A stretch of DNA of 64,000 bases from Endocalyx cinctus (GCA_001600455.1 BCKC01000001.1:6827418-6891417); one strand, 5' to 3'. Positions 35,818 to 46,918 are shown, counted from the first letter of the stretch. Made by a program: numbers and translations. Notes: a model not told the origin generated them from the letters alone.

Positions 35818-37583
35818 TTTGTTTTGCTACCGGAAGATGCCTAGGAATCATATGGTGGCAGCCATTAGTGATGGGTAACGCATCCTCTTGCTGTATAATA
35901 TATAAAGTATGGATCAGCAGAAATATGCTAGTAATTATGTCTTTCGCTTATGAACAGTATGGTGAATGTCAATCGCGTCTTTGGAAATGGAAATGTCAAG
36001 GCCGTGTTATTGTTTCCTGTTTCGTGTTTGTTTGTTTGTTTATTTTCGCGTCGCTTTGTTCTTTTCGGCTGGAGTGTACGTGCGCTGATTTAGTCAACGA
36101 AGACAGGCCCGAAAATGTTTTACCTAATAAGCCGTGGCAAATAAATGCTTACTTGTGGAGCGTATTGAGTAGCTACTTAGCTAGATATTAAGTTATTACT
36201 GAGTGTCAACTGGCTGCTAATTTGTATAGGTCTTGATAGCATGTGACAAGTTAATTATGATGAGCCCGAGATATTTTAGGGATAGTGAAAACAGTACGGC
36301 GGCTCAAATAACGGAAGACTAAACGCGATGCTCGCGTGGTTTGGTATATAAATTAGCTGACTGTACTTAGATGTCACCATATCTCCAGTGCATGTATGTT
36401 GTCTTCCTCATAACCTTGGAAGCCGAGTCCATTATCACATGATTACTTGACGTAATCTATTTGTTTATAGTAAATAAAATATCAAATATATACCCGTGGA
36501 TATGTATATACCAAGAAGCCTTTGGAGAGTATACCTAGCAGCCTGAAAATCTCTGGTACAGCGCGTGTAACCGTGAACATTATCATCCGTAAACTACCAG
36601 TTCGAAGTTTCTTGTAATTTAATATATTAGGCCGTAATCCGCCGTGTCGGATCTCGGCAGTGTTTTAGCTTGGACAGTAACGTATGAAACAAGCGGTATC
36701 GCCAGCCAGTCTGACCACTTAGTCGACCCTGGTGGTTTCCTGCTTGAATATTAGGACTACGGCGAAACTACTCTTTCTTTGGACATATTTTTTCTGAGTT
36801 TGGAGCGTCAAAGAGGTGACACAATGATACTCACGGATGGAATGATAAGTGTCATTGGACAGGAGGATAGTGATCATGCGGAGAATACCAAAATAGCAGA
36901 AGACGACAATTAAGTCGTAACCGAGTCCGAATTTGAGACGCGAGGTACGAGATCTATATAGGAGAACGTAGTAAAAAAGGCAGGTTTAATAGAACATAAT
37001 GATCGTTTCCTTATCCTTACAGTCGCCGCCATCATGACCCCTCCTCGTAAGATGTAGCTTTACAAAAAAATATTAATCAATTACAAAATAACGATATAAA
37101 ATACGTAAAAACCGATATAACCACCCTGTGTGGCGCGACGCCAAACTAATGGGCAGCGCCAACCTTCGCGCTACTTCGATTAAAAAAGACTCTCTAAACA
37201 CACGCGTGGACGGACAGCACAAACCTCCGAGATTCCAACCATTGGGGCAGTGGAGAGGGATTCTGAATGACTATAAAGTCTCTGATCATTCCCATAGACG
37301 ACTCTCCCTTCCAAGACCATCAACATAGTGAAGCTGTAACAACCACCTCCGATACTAGCCCTGCTGTAGCGATATAACGGACAAGGTACAAAGAGCAGGT
37401 AGAATTCCTCTTTTTTGTCGAATTCTCAGATATAATAGTACAACAACCAAGCTCGTAACTCTTATCAACATAAAATAATAATAACAAACACCGCAGCGTT
37501 CCAAGAAAACATCCACTGAGCATATAAATTAGCACAACTCAAATTTAATTCTCTATATAACTACCCATTATTATAATTTCAAT
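35818..37583. other. Intergenic region, no gene supported
   Basis: The frame 35814-36191 (+) is hydrophobic and cysteine-containing but has no signal-peptide logic or homologous motif. The region becomes promoter-like near its end, with a TATAAATT-like stretch at about 37520-37530, some 60 bp before the next start. Confidence 0.45.
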
Positions 37584-38177
37584 ATGCAGTTCAAATTCTT
37601 TACTATCATTTCCATCGCCGCCGCCGGAGTTTTGTCGTCTCCACTTGCAGGCTCCGCAAAGAAGGCTTACTCGCCCGACGTGACCGACCCAAGAAACATG
37701 ACCCTCCTCGAGACGGAGGACAAAGGGAACGGCACCAGGATGGAGTACTACGGCTACGAAATGAACGACTACCCGTTCAAGTACTGGTACCCGGAAGAAG
37801 GGGAGATGCCGACGCGGACCGTCAATCAGAAAGGGAGCAAGTGCTCGGCGATCCCGACGCCGGCCTGCCAGACGGACAGCGCCAACGCGCAAAACGACCT
37901 GTGCTACGCCCTCTCGGACGACCTCGCGTCCCGGGCCAACATGACCGTGCCGACCAAGTGGCGCAGGATCTGCTACCGGGGATCGGTGAAGGCTGCCTGC
38001 TGCACGTCCTGGGGCGCCAAGATCGCCGGCCTCAAAATGAGCGATCTGATCCCCAACGTCAAACAGATTGTCAGAGCCTGCTCGGCCAACGGTATCTCGG
38101 GAAAGATCAAAGGTACGAACTTGCACGGGACTTGCTGCAGCCAGTGCGTGAACAATGGTCGCGGGGTGTGCTCATGA
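37584..38177 (+). CDS. Cysteine-rich secreted protein with a WD-like fungal domain, 197 aa
   Basis: Single-exon gene with a signal peptide (cleavage near residue 19, SSP-LAG). The C-terminal half carries eleven cysteines (87, 95, 107, 130, 139, 140, 166, 184, 185, 188, 196). Its layout is CYALSDDL, then a Pro-x-x-W/R-R-ICY segment, a CC-T/S-W pair, SGKIKG, and a final CC-x2-C and terminal C. This is the pattern I know from the fungal 'WD-like' secreted domain family. Two N-glycosylation sequons (NMT) are visible. The GC-rich coding region stands out from AT-rich flanks. Such proteins are typically extracellular and some are effector candidates; no enzymatic residue set is evident. The long antisense frame is a shadow. 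Confidence 0.82.
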   Translation: MQFKFFTIISIAAAGVLSSPLAGSAKKAYSPDVTDPRNMTLLETEDKGNGTRMEYYGYEMNDYPFKYWYPEEGEMPTRTVNQKGSKCSAIPTPACQTDSANAQNDLCYALSDDLASRANMTVPTKWRRICYRGSVKAACCTSWGAKIAGLKMSDLIPNVKQIVRACSANGISGKIKGTNLHGTCCSQCVNNGRGVCS

Positions 38178-38498
38178 GCCACATAAGTCGGAAATCATAC
38201 CTCGGGGGAAAAGGTTGGGAAGACGTGATGTTTCCATGCCTCGTTCGAAAGGTCTAATTATATACAGTCACTAGTTTAATACGGAGGGTAATATTTGTTT
38301 CACGAATTTGGGTAGAGGTTTTTTTTTTTTGTCTACATTAGAGAAAGCATTTTACTATCTCTTTTTTATTTTTTATCTAATAATATATGTAACATTGTTT
38401 CGTTCGTGGAATACTCTACACGATACACAATGCTTAGAAACGCCTCCCAGGCAACGCCGTCCTTAAACCGCCGTGCCCCCCCAGTTTTTGTACGCCTC
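38178..38498. other. Short intergenic spacer between convergent genes
   Basis: About 320 bp of T-rich 3' flanking sequence with a run of ten T (38320-38329). Nothing else seen. Confidence 0.6.
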
Positions 38499-39452
38499 TC
38501 AGTCTTTGACAAAGAGGCCGTCGTCCTCCTCCTCACGGACACCGAGCTTCTTGCCCTTGCTCTTGAGGGCCTCCCCCCGCGTCATGAGATGCGTGACGGG
38601 GAGGAGTCCCTTCGGAGGGGGCTCGCTCGGAGTCGCGTGGGTGGCCATGACGGACTCGGCCAGGTACTCCTTCGTCTTCTGCTCCGCCGTCTTGATCTTG
38701 GGTCGGATGGGTAGGTATCCGAACATCTCCATGGCGGTCTTCTTCTTCTTCTCGACCTTCTTTCCGGCCTTCTTCTCGGTCGCGTTCTTGGTGACGCGAC
38801 CGGCGGTGATGCGCTGACCCGAGGAGACGCGCTTGCCGGCTGCTTTTCCAGAGGGACCGTGTCGAGCACGACGCTCCGCGAGGATGTTGCCGACCATGTG
38901 GGTGAGGATAGGATGCGGGTTCTCGGCGGCAATTTCCTGGACCTGATTGTACTGCGCTGTATTAGCAGCAGAGTTCTTGGAGCGGTCGGTAAAGTTGACC
39001 AGCTCGTCATCCCAGTCGATGGAATAGTCTTCGACGGCGATCCATCGATCGATGAGGGTAAGGACGGAGGGTTTCTTGGGCACGAAAGAGTTCTCAGGGT
39101 TCTTGAAGTGGTTGATGCGAGCTGCCACAAGACAATCACGGAAGAAGATCATGTCTCCGGGGCCAAATTGTTGCATCCACTTCAAGTTATCGCTCTCATA
39201 CATGGCACCAGTGAATGTACCCGTTTCGAGGTGGGGTTGCGATTTAAGCATCTGCAGCCAGAAAGATTCTAGATTGGTTCTGGCAAGTGCACGATTGCGG
39301 TCTTCTCCCCATGAGTTGGCAATTCTTGCGCGAAGTTTAGAATCTATGTCCAGAAGCGTTTCTTTATCGAGACCGCGTATATCGAGGAGTCTCATGAAAG
39401 AGGGTACGTGGCGAGAGCCCTTAGAGGCGCTCTGGCGAGAATCGGAAGTCAT
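38499..39452 (-). CDS. Unrecognised basic protein, 317 aa, single exon
   Basis: Intact intronless frame. The N-terminal two thirds (about 20-190) looks folded, with aromatic-rich blocks such as ESFWLQMLKSQPHLETG, GPGDMIFFRDCLVAARINHF and LIDRWIAVEDYSIDWDDELV. The C-terminal third is low-complexity and very basic (AGKRVSSGQRITAGRVTK, then KKAGKKVEKKKK), suggesting nucleic-acid binding or nuclear localisation. There is no signal peptide. A diverged paralogue with an internal stop lies 8 kb away at 46919-47734 on the same strand; both share the LVAAR, IDR-W and GRVTK landmarks, so this is a real, duplicated gene family. Another GC-rich frame on the same strand (38582-39139) is a shadow. Function unknown. 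Confidence 0.7.
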   Translation of the reverse strand: MTSDSRQSASKGSRHVPSFMRLLDIRGLDKETLLDIDSKLRARIANSWGEDRNRALARTNLESFWLQMLKSQPHLETGTFTGAMYESDNLKWMQQFGPGDMIFFRDCLVAARINHFKNPENSFVPKKPSVLTLIDRWIAVEDYSIDWDDELVNFTDRSKNSAANTAQYNQVQEIAAENPHPILTHMVGNILAERRARHGPSGKAAGKRVSSGQRITAGRVTKNATEKKAGKKVEKKKKTAMEMFGYLPIRPKIKTAEQKTKEYLAESVMATHATPSEPPPKGLLPVTHLMTRGEALKSKGKKLGVREEEDDGLFVKD

Positions 39453-39595
39453 TGTCTGGTGTGTAGAGTAGACAAGCAGAGTTTAGAAACTACAGCTAAA
39501 AAGTGAGTTAGAAAATAAAATACAGGAAAGTATTGATTGCTAATAGTTACCTTCATGTAAGTACTCGGTTCGTTCGAGTACTCTTAGACAGAAAT

Positions 39596-39636
39596 TGGTG
39601 TGTAGTGTGTGGTGTGTGGTGTGTGGTGTGTGTAGA
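39596..39636. repeat. GTGTG-type minisatellite
   Basis: Five or so consecutive copies of an 8-bp GTGTGTGG/GTGTGTAG unit, upstream of the 317-aa gene. It makes an artefactual HTTHHTPHT frame on the minus strand. Confidence 0.8.
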
Positions 39637-39888
39637 GGTGATGAAGAATTTATTTTTGTGTAAATGGAAAGTGTAATATTTAAATAAGAAGAGAAGGTCA
39701 CTGAAAGAAAATTGATTGAAATGCAAATGCAACTGCAAATGTAGTAAATTATTATATGGATCACTTTCCAAGTTTTTTTTTTTTTTTTTTTCTTCTTCTT
39801 CTCTCGATATGATAGGACAATCTATTAGGGCATTGGTATTTTGTTTTGTTTTGTGTTATTATGACTTGATATTGATTGCTACCATGAT

Positions 39889-39972
39889 TATTCCATTCAA
39901 TCAGCGGTTAGGTACTAGGTATCATGATTATTCCATTGAATGGGTGGTGTTTACTACCATGATTATTCCAAT
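39889..39972. repeat. Three spaced copies of TA(C/T)CATGATTATTCCA
   Basis: The 15-bp word starts at about 39890, 39920 and 39955, i.e. with a period of 30-35 bp. The first two copies are followed by TT(C/G)AAT. Confidence 0.7.
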
Positions 39973-41451
39973 ACATGAGTGAATGTCAATTTCTCGTTAA
40001 TAACAGAGGCATCTAACTTGTTTGGGAAAAAGACTTTCCGTACTTTACATGCTCTATATTATTTTGAATATTGAAGCTGTAGATTAATACAGCCCTACAG
40101 CTTTACACTCTTATCCCATACTCTAATCATAGGGGCATGGTAAGTCCTAGTACTTATTATCAATATATATATATATATAAATAAATAAATAAATAAACCA
40201 ATGATATATATATTAACTTTTGGCTTTCGTTTTCTATAAAATCTTTTTTTTTTCCCATAGGAGTCCTATGGAAGTAAACCTCCCCCTAATTATTGGAAGG
40301 TCGTGGGATCCCAAAAGGTCCTACTGTAAAGCCCTATAGAGCCCAAGTTATTGGAAATTCTAAACCATTTCTACCAGATTGTATTAGATTAGACGAACAA
40401 AGATATATCCATACTAATATTGTAGATGCCCTTCTCTCCATATACTAAAGAGGGATATTACAATATTGTGAAACAATTATTTATTATAGAATAATACTTT
40501 GTCCACGTGAAGTTTTTTTTCCCCCGAGACACCACAAGCATATATACTCCTGATTCTTCCATTGATGGCCTACTAAGTAAATGCAGCAGAGTATAAATAG
40601 TATACTTCATAGAGAGAAAAAACATGGAGTCTGAAATCATACTCCTTTATCACATAGAGATATTGGTACGGTACTTTTTCTTGACATATACCAGATGAAT
40701 ACCTAATTTATAAATCCAGAAATTAGCAATTACTTCACCTCCTAGTAGACCATCTCCTTCAGACAGCAATAGTCATTTTGTCTATGTTAATTTATATTTG
40801 CAGGAATATTTGTGAGCATATTTGTGAGCCAAGTGGAAGTAAGTTACAAGAAAAAGCTCAAGACAGGTTAACTATCTATGTAATGGATCCATCTGGATTT
40901 AAGTATAGGGTAAATTGGGGATGTTTGGCTGCCTTTGCTGACTAGGCAGAAAAAAAGTTCATACTTCGGTAAAGCAGGAGATGGTTGTTTATTACATTTA
41001 ATATCCAGAATAGTATAGGTTTTCGATAAGTAAAGTTTGATTGCGGGAATGACAATATCGCGGGACATAAATCAATATAGTTCCTAGTTAATTCTGACTG
41101 ATCCAGTTGACATATGATTACTCCTGGTACATACAAAGCTACAATCTGATCATCATGATGTATAACACATCATAGATTACTACTTATAAGCCATGAAATC
41201 AATATAGAAGCGGGAAAAAATGGAGAGAAAGCTGGGGACCTAAGTTAGAAAACATCAAGACAGATAGAGAGGGCAAAAGGGAACTGGAAACAGTTAAGAT
41301 ACTAAATAATAATACGAGGTGTCAGATTTTTAGATATATATATTGACGTTTGATAGTAATTGCTACATAAGTATCACATAATTATAACTAGAAGATATCC
41401 TAATGAAACCAAGGCTTTCGTAAAACTTAAAGATGAGTATAATGTGGCAGA

Positions 41452-41691
41452 GAACTGGGACTGAATGGGACTTTGTTTCGGAGGTGTAACAATAAGGGGT
41501 GGAAGCAATCTGACTGGCCCGGTCTGTACATATGTATTACAAGCTCCGAAAACTTTATAAAAAGGCTACTAATTAAGCTCCCGTACGAATCGTAGGAATG
41601 GATAAGGCCCTAATTCAATGAAATATTTTCATAGTAGACTTTATATGATTACCAAGCTCCCACACCCACTCCATAAGCTCTAAGACTTTCA
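41452..41691 (+). repeat. Copy 1 of a diverged ~240-bp direct repeat
   Basis: Shares with 43100-43345, in the same orientation, GGGACTGAATGGGAC, TTTCGGAG, GAGCTCCCG/AAGCTCCCG, CCCTAATTCAATGA and GATTACCAAGCTC followed by CCATAAGCTCTAA. Internal spacing is kept with small indels. It is non-coding and looks like an old interspersed repeat or a local duplication. Confidence 0.65.
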
Positions 41692-41891
41692 TATATAATA
41701 TATATAATGTATTTTGATAGATTATTATTGAGGAGATAAAGAGTACTGTAAATAATTGGATCATTTCCATTAACCACTTCTATAATACATAAGTATGCTT
41801 AGGTACCTAGGTACTAGAGCCTATTTTTTACCAAGTATCAAAGTACCTCCAACTTTGTTGAAGGGTCATAAATAACAATAAGTGGTAAGAC

Positions 41892-42036
41892 TTTCACGGA
41901 CAGCAAGAGGATTTCTAAATAGTCGAATGGGTAGATACCACTGCGCCCTAAGTGAACCGGTATTTCCCCAGTCAATTACTCAGAGGTCCTGTATTCAACA
42001 TACTCGACTTGCTCCGTGGGCCAATTTTTTTTTTTT
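41892..42036 (-). repeat. ~140-bp interspersed repeat, copy A (inverted relative to 47951-48094)
   Basis: By eye it differs from copy B at only about four positions over roughly 134 bp and is in the opposite orientation. Its reverse complement contains GGGCGCAGTGGTA, close to the tRNA/Pol III A-box consensus; on the plus strand it ends in a run of twelve T. This suggests a tRNA-related SINE or similar short element. Strand is given as the A-box orientation. Confidence 0.75.
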
Positions 42037-42109
42037 AACCTTCATATTCCTTAAAAGGAAAGTTTTCTTTCTTTATTAAATTTACTCTTAAATAACTATA
42101 TATATATAT

Positions 42110-43060
42110 AATGTGCGATGACTGATTGCGATCATCCCGGCTTCTACATTTCGACCAATGACCTCCATATCAAACCTACCGTCCCTCATCTACTTAACCA
42201 TAACCTTAACAGAAAGCCACTCGACGCCCTCTTGAGGGATGCCCGTTTTAATTTCTAAATTCAAAGCAACGATCAGGAACCACATGATTGAATGCGGCAC
42301 ATAGTCCTCCTCATCCTCGGACACATTATTCTTCTATTTCTTTATATATTCTTCGAGGAAGACTTTTCTTGTCATTGCTGTAGGAAAACCATATCACGTA
42401 CTTCTGGCGAAGCCAGGAACAAAAATATATCGTGTGGAAAAGTATCAACGACGTACGGTAGCGCGCTGCTGGATCTTATCGCCTGTCGCTGTACGTATCC
42501 ACATGGCCAGTACGCCGGGCGTAAAAATGTCCATTACGAAGGACGTAGATGTTCCAATTACGCAGTGATCTGGCGGCGACTTTGAACCTGGGTAGCATCG
42601 ATTTCTTCCAGTGCTTCCCGGCATCATTTGCTTTCCAGCAGTCGAAATACGGCAGAGGAGGTAGAGAATCGGCTTCCCTCTTCTCGCATCCCGTCGGCAT
42701 CGAGACGCCGGTATAGGTGGAGAGATTGGTATATGTCGAGCGGGCTATGATAATGCGACGGGACACGTACGGCGTGATTCAGGGCGCTTGTGCTTACAAC
42801 CCACCCTGCCAGAGGGTCAGGTGTAGCGTGCTTAATTGATCGGATAGTTTCACGTCATCGGTTATGACAGTTGCTGACCTTCCCGAGACACCATTCGGAT
42901 ACTCGAAGTGAGCCATGGACAGATCTGGCTGCGCGCGAGGTAATAGATGGTCGTTGGTGGCAGCGAGCATGGATGAAGCGATATATCTGCCATTTGGTAC
43001 TGTAGAGCCTGCGTCAGGCAAAAATCCCTGGAAACTACTAATTCTTGCAAGTTATATGAT
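42110..43060 (-). pseudogene. Thioesterase-like (acyl-CoA thioesterase, hot-dog fold) pseudogene
   Basis: The minus strand reads VPNGRYIASSMLAATNDHL, PDLSMAHFEYPN, DDVKLSDQLSTLHLTLWQGG, then two in-frame stops (TAA 42794-42796, TGA 42779-42781). It continues SRRIIIARSTYTNLSTYTG-VSMPTG and SLRNWNIYVLRNG. A frameshift leads to PGVLAMWIRTATGD, another to LPYVVDTFPHDIFLFLASP, and a last block VALNLEIKTGIPQEGVEWL is cut by TAG (42190-42192) before DGRFDMEVIGRN and AISH. These blocks follow, in order, the fungal thioesterase-like superfamily (double hot-dog, TesB-related). The first ~20-40 residues are missing. With at least three stops and at least two frameshifts the gene is dead. It lies between the ~140-bp repeat and copy 2 of the direct repeat. 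Confidence 0.8.
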
Positions 43061-43099
43061 ACAATATCAAACCTTTGGTCTAGATGGATTCTGTGACGG

Positions 43100-43345
43100 A
43101 GAAGTGGGACTGAATGGGACCTGGTTTCGGAGACGTTACATTACGGGGTGGAATCAAGCTCATAAACCCGGTTTAAGTTATTGACCAACCCCTAAATTAC
43201 GTAATACCAGCTCAGGAAGTATTATAAATAAGGTGCTGAGCTCCCGTTCGATTCATAGAAATAAATAGTTCCTTAAGCCCTAATTCAATGAGATATTTAC
43301 ATAATATGATTACCAAGCTCTTAAATACCCCCCATAAGCTCTAAC
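43100..43345 (+). repeat. Copy 2 of a diverged ~240-bp direct repeat
   Basis: Partner of 41452-41691. It begins just upstream (5') of the thioesterase relic on the minus strand, so the relic and the ~140-bp repeat sit between the two copies. Confidence 0.65.
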
Positions 43346-43970
43346 AATCTGATAGTTGCTTCTTTTGTAATTTAAGTACGTATCCTGGTGCCATACTACC
43401 CCTTGGATGATGCTAGGATGCATTACAACATCATATCAACAAAGTCAGCCTCGCAAGTTAAAGAGTAAAGATATCTCGTTACTTAGTAAATACTCAAGTC
43501 TTTATAAAATATACCTAGGTAGGTAGGTACTCAAGTCCTTAAGTACTTAGGTATACTTATAGGTACCACGCAGTCCAGGTAAGCAGGCTAGGTACTTTCG
43601 AGCTGACCTAAGTACTTATCAAGTGCATATCGTACATCTTTTTGCTGGGGCCTAACCTGTTACCATAATATACTGTCTGGTCAACGCAATATCCATGAAT
43701 CAATATAGCGATAGATCTGTCACGCTTCAGGACGAAATCAACAACATGGTTATCATTACATACTTACGTAGCGACCAATGGTGTGGTCAACGACACTGTA
43801 ACACAAATATGAGCTTGCTGTCCACTCGCCCGCCCTACATCTATCCTTCAAATCTACCAAATCTTCATTGTTGTTGAACTTTAAATGAGTACTTCTTCGT
43901 GTAGCTCAAAGCATCATAGATACCATATATTTATCCAAAGTGAGGATTGGTTGACTACCAGTTTTTTATT
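43346..43970. other. Intergenic region, no gene supported
   Basis: AT-rich DNA with a cluster of TACCTAGGTA/AGGTACTTA words (about 43510-43620). A short plus-strand frame at 43695-43877 has no motif. Confidence 0.5.
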
Positions 43971-44371
43971 CTAAGTACACGGTGGTGGAAACATTTCTGC
44001 AATTACTTCGTTTATCGGGACTGTGTGGCAACCGGGGCAAAGGCAGTACTAGAAAGGTTTCGCAGAAAACTCGTCAGCAGGTCTGTTTTCTATGAAATTA
44101 AAATTCTACTTTCTGTTACTCGGATGTTTATTACCTTCGTGGCTGGAGGCAAATCGCTCGAAGCGCCCTCGTACTCCAAGCATTGTAGCATCGCTTCTTC
44201 GGTTAGGGGAGATAGCCCTTCGATAACTAGTTGTTCGATACATTGACTAGAATTCATCACGTCCAGACACGCGATCTCGTCTTTGGGACAACCATCTTCG
44301 ACTTCTTGGGCATTCGCGCATGCCATCGTTATCGCGATCCACAGGGCGCGGAAACTAGTGTTCTGCCGCAT
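43971..44371 (-). CDS. Small secreted eight-cysteine protein, two exons, 104 aa
   Basis: Exon 1 is 44371-44135. Reading through it gives a 93-aa protein with a cysteine-free tail. A donor (GTAATA) at 44134 and an acceptor (CTTTCTAG) at 44049 define an 86-nt intron. Exon 2 (44048-43971) adds YCLCPGCHTVPINEVIAEMF and ends PPPCT. The spliced form has a signal peptide (cut after ANA, residue 21) and eight cysteines in the mature part (28, 35, 44, 64, 81, 83, 86, 103), an even number. This favours the spliced model. The spacing does not fit CFEM or hydrophobin patterns that I can verify. Probably an effector-like or cell-wall protein with four disulphides; the family is not recognised. It lies inside the inverted-repeat-bounded segment. 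Confidence 0.6.
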
Positions 44372-45247
44372 ACTTCTTTTGTCTCCTCGGATTTTATTTT
44401 CTTTTGCAACTTTCTTGGAGATATGTAAAAATAGACCGGGAGTATTCGCTGGTCCAAAGTTGCAACGGGCTCGGTGTGCTTATAAAATCTACGCAGGCGT
44501 TGCCAATTAGTACTAGGGCATCCAATATAGATATATCATTTCCTTATCTATGCTCCAAAATATATCAGCGAGTCCATTCATATACAATTTGATTAGCCTG
44601 TAGAGATAACCCACAAATCTATTCATGTTTTGATTTCCTTGGCATTCATTCACCCGAGAGACAACGACGGGAAAAATAGCAGTGGCCAATCATTTGCGAA
44701 CTTCAGAATTTTTCATTACAACGACTGGCTCCCATCGGCAGTTAAGAGTCTGGTTATATATACACAATGCATATGACAAGCGCATCAAAGTAGATATCCA
44801 TGGATAGTTCATTTAAAATTGATGATGGTCACACTGGGCTGCTACTCGAGTACTGTTTATGCAATAAATTAAGATAGGAACTGTTATATAGGAATTTATT
44901 ACCCTAACCATTTGCTTAAGGTCCGATGGAGAACATCTTCTTAAATAAATAGATGCTGTAATTATAACTAAATGCGAAATATGCAACAACCTCGGTCTCT
45001 TTACCTAGACATATTATGTTTTGTTCGCTTTGAACCGAATAGTCGGCATTTCGGTATCGGAGTATCTGCCGGGTAATATTGAGATATTCATGATTGTATT
45101 CCACAACTTTGAGGCACTGGGCAGATATGTCTTTCAAAAGTAAAAACTTGCGTTATCCTCGTTGCACGAATTCCATCCTGCCTTTCAATGTGCTGCATGC
45201 CTGATTGCACTCTTCTCTAAATTTGGAATACCAACTGACGAGTCAAA
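44372..45247. other. Intergenic region between divergent secreted-protein genes
   Basis: AT-rich promoter DNA shared by the eight-cysteine gene (-) and the DUF1996 gene (+). It carries one ATCCATGGAT palindrome at 44796-44805. Short frames on both strands are unsupported. Confidence 0.5.
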
Positions 45248-46511
45248 ATGATTTGGCTCATGACCTTACTGATAGCCCTTGCGGCGCCAACCTTGGGAGT
45301 GGTCCGCTTTCATTGCTCTCAGCTCGTCGTCGAGCGAGTAGATCCTCTAGTTGAGCCAGGCCGGATTCCATCTAGTCATGTTCATCAAATTGTCGGAGGC
45401 GTACGTTCAAAAGTTGATTATCTTATCAGTAAATACCGCTGAATTTCCTTGCTAAACTTTTTTTTTTTATAGAACTCTTTCAATGCCACAATGGATCCCT
45501 CAAAAGACATGCCGAACGAGTCTACCTGCACCACTTGCCAATTCAGCGAGGATTTTTCCAACTACTGGACCGCAGTCCTTTACTTCCGCGCCCAGAACGG
45601 GAGCTACAAGCGCGTTCCTCAGCTGGGAAATAACCAGTTCGAAACCGCAAGCGGTGGTCTGACGATCTACTATATGCAAGACGCGATATACGACCAACAG
45701 CAATTATCGTCGGTCAAATCATTCCAGCCTGTAAGTAGGAAGAGTTTTACTTGTAATTTGCCGTAGTATGAAACATCGACCATGCTTAATTCGCGAGCCC
45801 GACTTACTAACGCCTCGTGAAAAGGGTTTCCGCATGTTCGTTGGCAACGTCAACGCTAGAAGCCTAGAAGACGCGGCTCGCTTCCGTCAATTGACATACG
45901 TGTGCATGGACACATGGGTGACTCGCGCTCCGGAGACGATGCAATTCCCCAACCGTCCTTGCAAGGAAGGGATCATGACCTCTGTCCGATTCCCCACTTG
46001 CTGGGACGGCGTAAACCTCGACAGCCCGGACCATATGGAACATATGAGCTATCCAGAGACGGGCACGTTCGAGAGCGGCGGTCCTTGCCCGGCGTCGCAT
46101 CCCGTCCGTACTGCCCAGGTCATGTACGAGGTCGTCTGGGATACGAAGCAGTTCAACGACCTCTGGCCCGAGGACGGCAGCAATCCGTTCGTCTGGTCAT
46201 TCGGAGACGCGACCGGCTACGGTACTCACGGTGACTATGTCTTTGGCTGGAAAGATGATGCCCTGCAGAGAATCTTGGATACCCCTTGCATTTTCAACTG
46301 CCCGGCATCTGCGGGCGTGACACAGTCGGTTGAAAGCATGAACAGTTGCTCGAAAGATACAGTCGTTGACGAGGACATTGATGGATGTAAGTGAAAAGAA
46401 ATATGCTGTTTCCTCTTATTGATACTGGCTAATTTATTATATTTGCTTCAACCAGGGCTCGACGCACTTCCTGGCGACTTTCAAGCCGACTATGGCCCGG
46501 GATCCACATAA
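45248..46511 (+). CDS. DUF1996-domain secreted protein, four exons, 342 aa
   Basis: Exons 45248-45400, 45473-45730, 45825-46386 and 46456-46511 join in phase (0, 0, 1), giving 342 aa; the second intron has a clear TTACTAAC branch site. A signal peptide (about 1-17) is followed by the DUF1996 fingerprint: RVDPLVEPGRIPSSHVHQIVG, then CTTCQFSEDFSNYWTAVLYF, a GFRMFVGN segment, a CWDG block with SPDHMEHMSYPETG, and FGDATGYGTHGDYVFGW. Conserved cysteines and histidines of the family are present and there is no internal stop. DUF1996 proteins are secreted or cell-wall-associated in fungi, often linked to WSC domains (none here); a catalytic activity is not established. Length is usual for the stand-alone form. 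Confidence 0.9.
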
Positions 46512-46918
46512 AACTTATCACGATCAGGCGTTTGAAAGCAGTTAAGATAATACAAGGTCAAAATTGGATCAATAACTTTATGACAGTTCATTTTCAACAG
46601 ACAGAAGACGGTCTCTTTATAATACTTGATTATGTCTTAAATACTGATGTTCAAATTTTCAGCCAAGGTGATAATTAACTACAAGTATCTCAACCATTGA
46701 GCGTCCTATCGTATTAGCGCAAGAGAATAGTGACGCGAATTTATACATCACGGTGCATGGAAAATTTGAGAGACGGTGATTCTTTAATTGACGTTGATTT
46801 TATTCTCTATTTGAATACACTGAAAATACACCCTCTTAGATGTTGACTTGACGTTGCTGAGCTTAGTCATCATAGCTATACCGGCCCACATTACATATCC
46901 ACTCAACCCCTTTTTTAG
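46512..46918. other. Intergenic spacer between convergent units
   Basis: About 400 bp of AT-rich 3' flanking DNA. Nothing else seen. Confidence 0.55.

Larger units (their letters stand above)
39453..41451. other. AT-rich intergenic region, no gene supported
   Basis: About 2 kb of AT-rich DNA with a GTGT(A/G) minisatellite (39596-39636), a T-run (39774-39791), a three-copy ~30-bp repeat (39889-39972) and AT/AAAT simple repeats (about 40164-40198). No protein-like frame of note. Confidence 0.5.

Noticed and set aside
37545..38126. 193-codon minus-strand frame opposite the WD-like secreted protein
   Set aside because: Antisense shadow of a GC-rich exon; no motif of its own.
39540..39771. His/Thr-rich minus-strand frames
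   Set aside because: Translation of the GTGTG minisatellite; not a telomere-like array, since the unit is not TTAGGG.
42292..42585. Plus-strand 97-codon frame with a hydrophobic start
   Set aside because: Lies antisense to the thioesterase relic, whose conserved blocks explain the sequence better.
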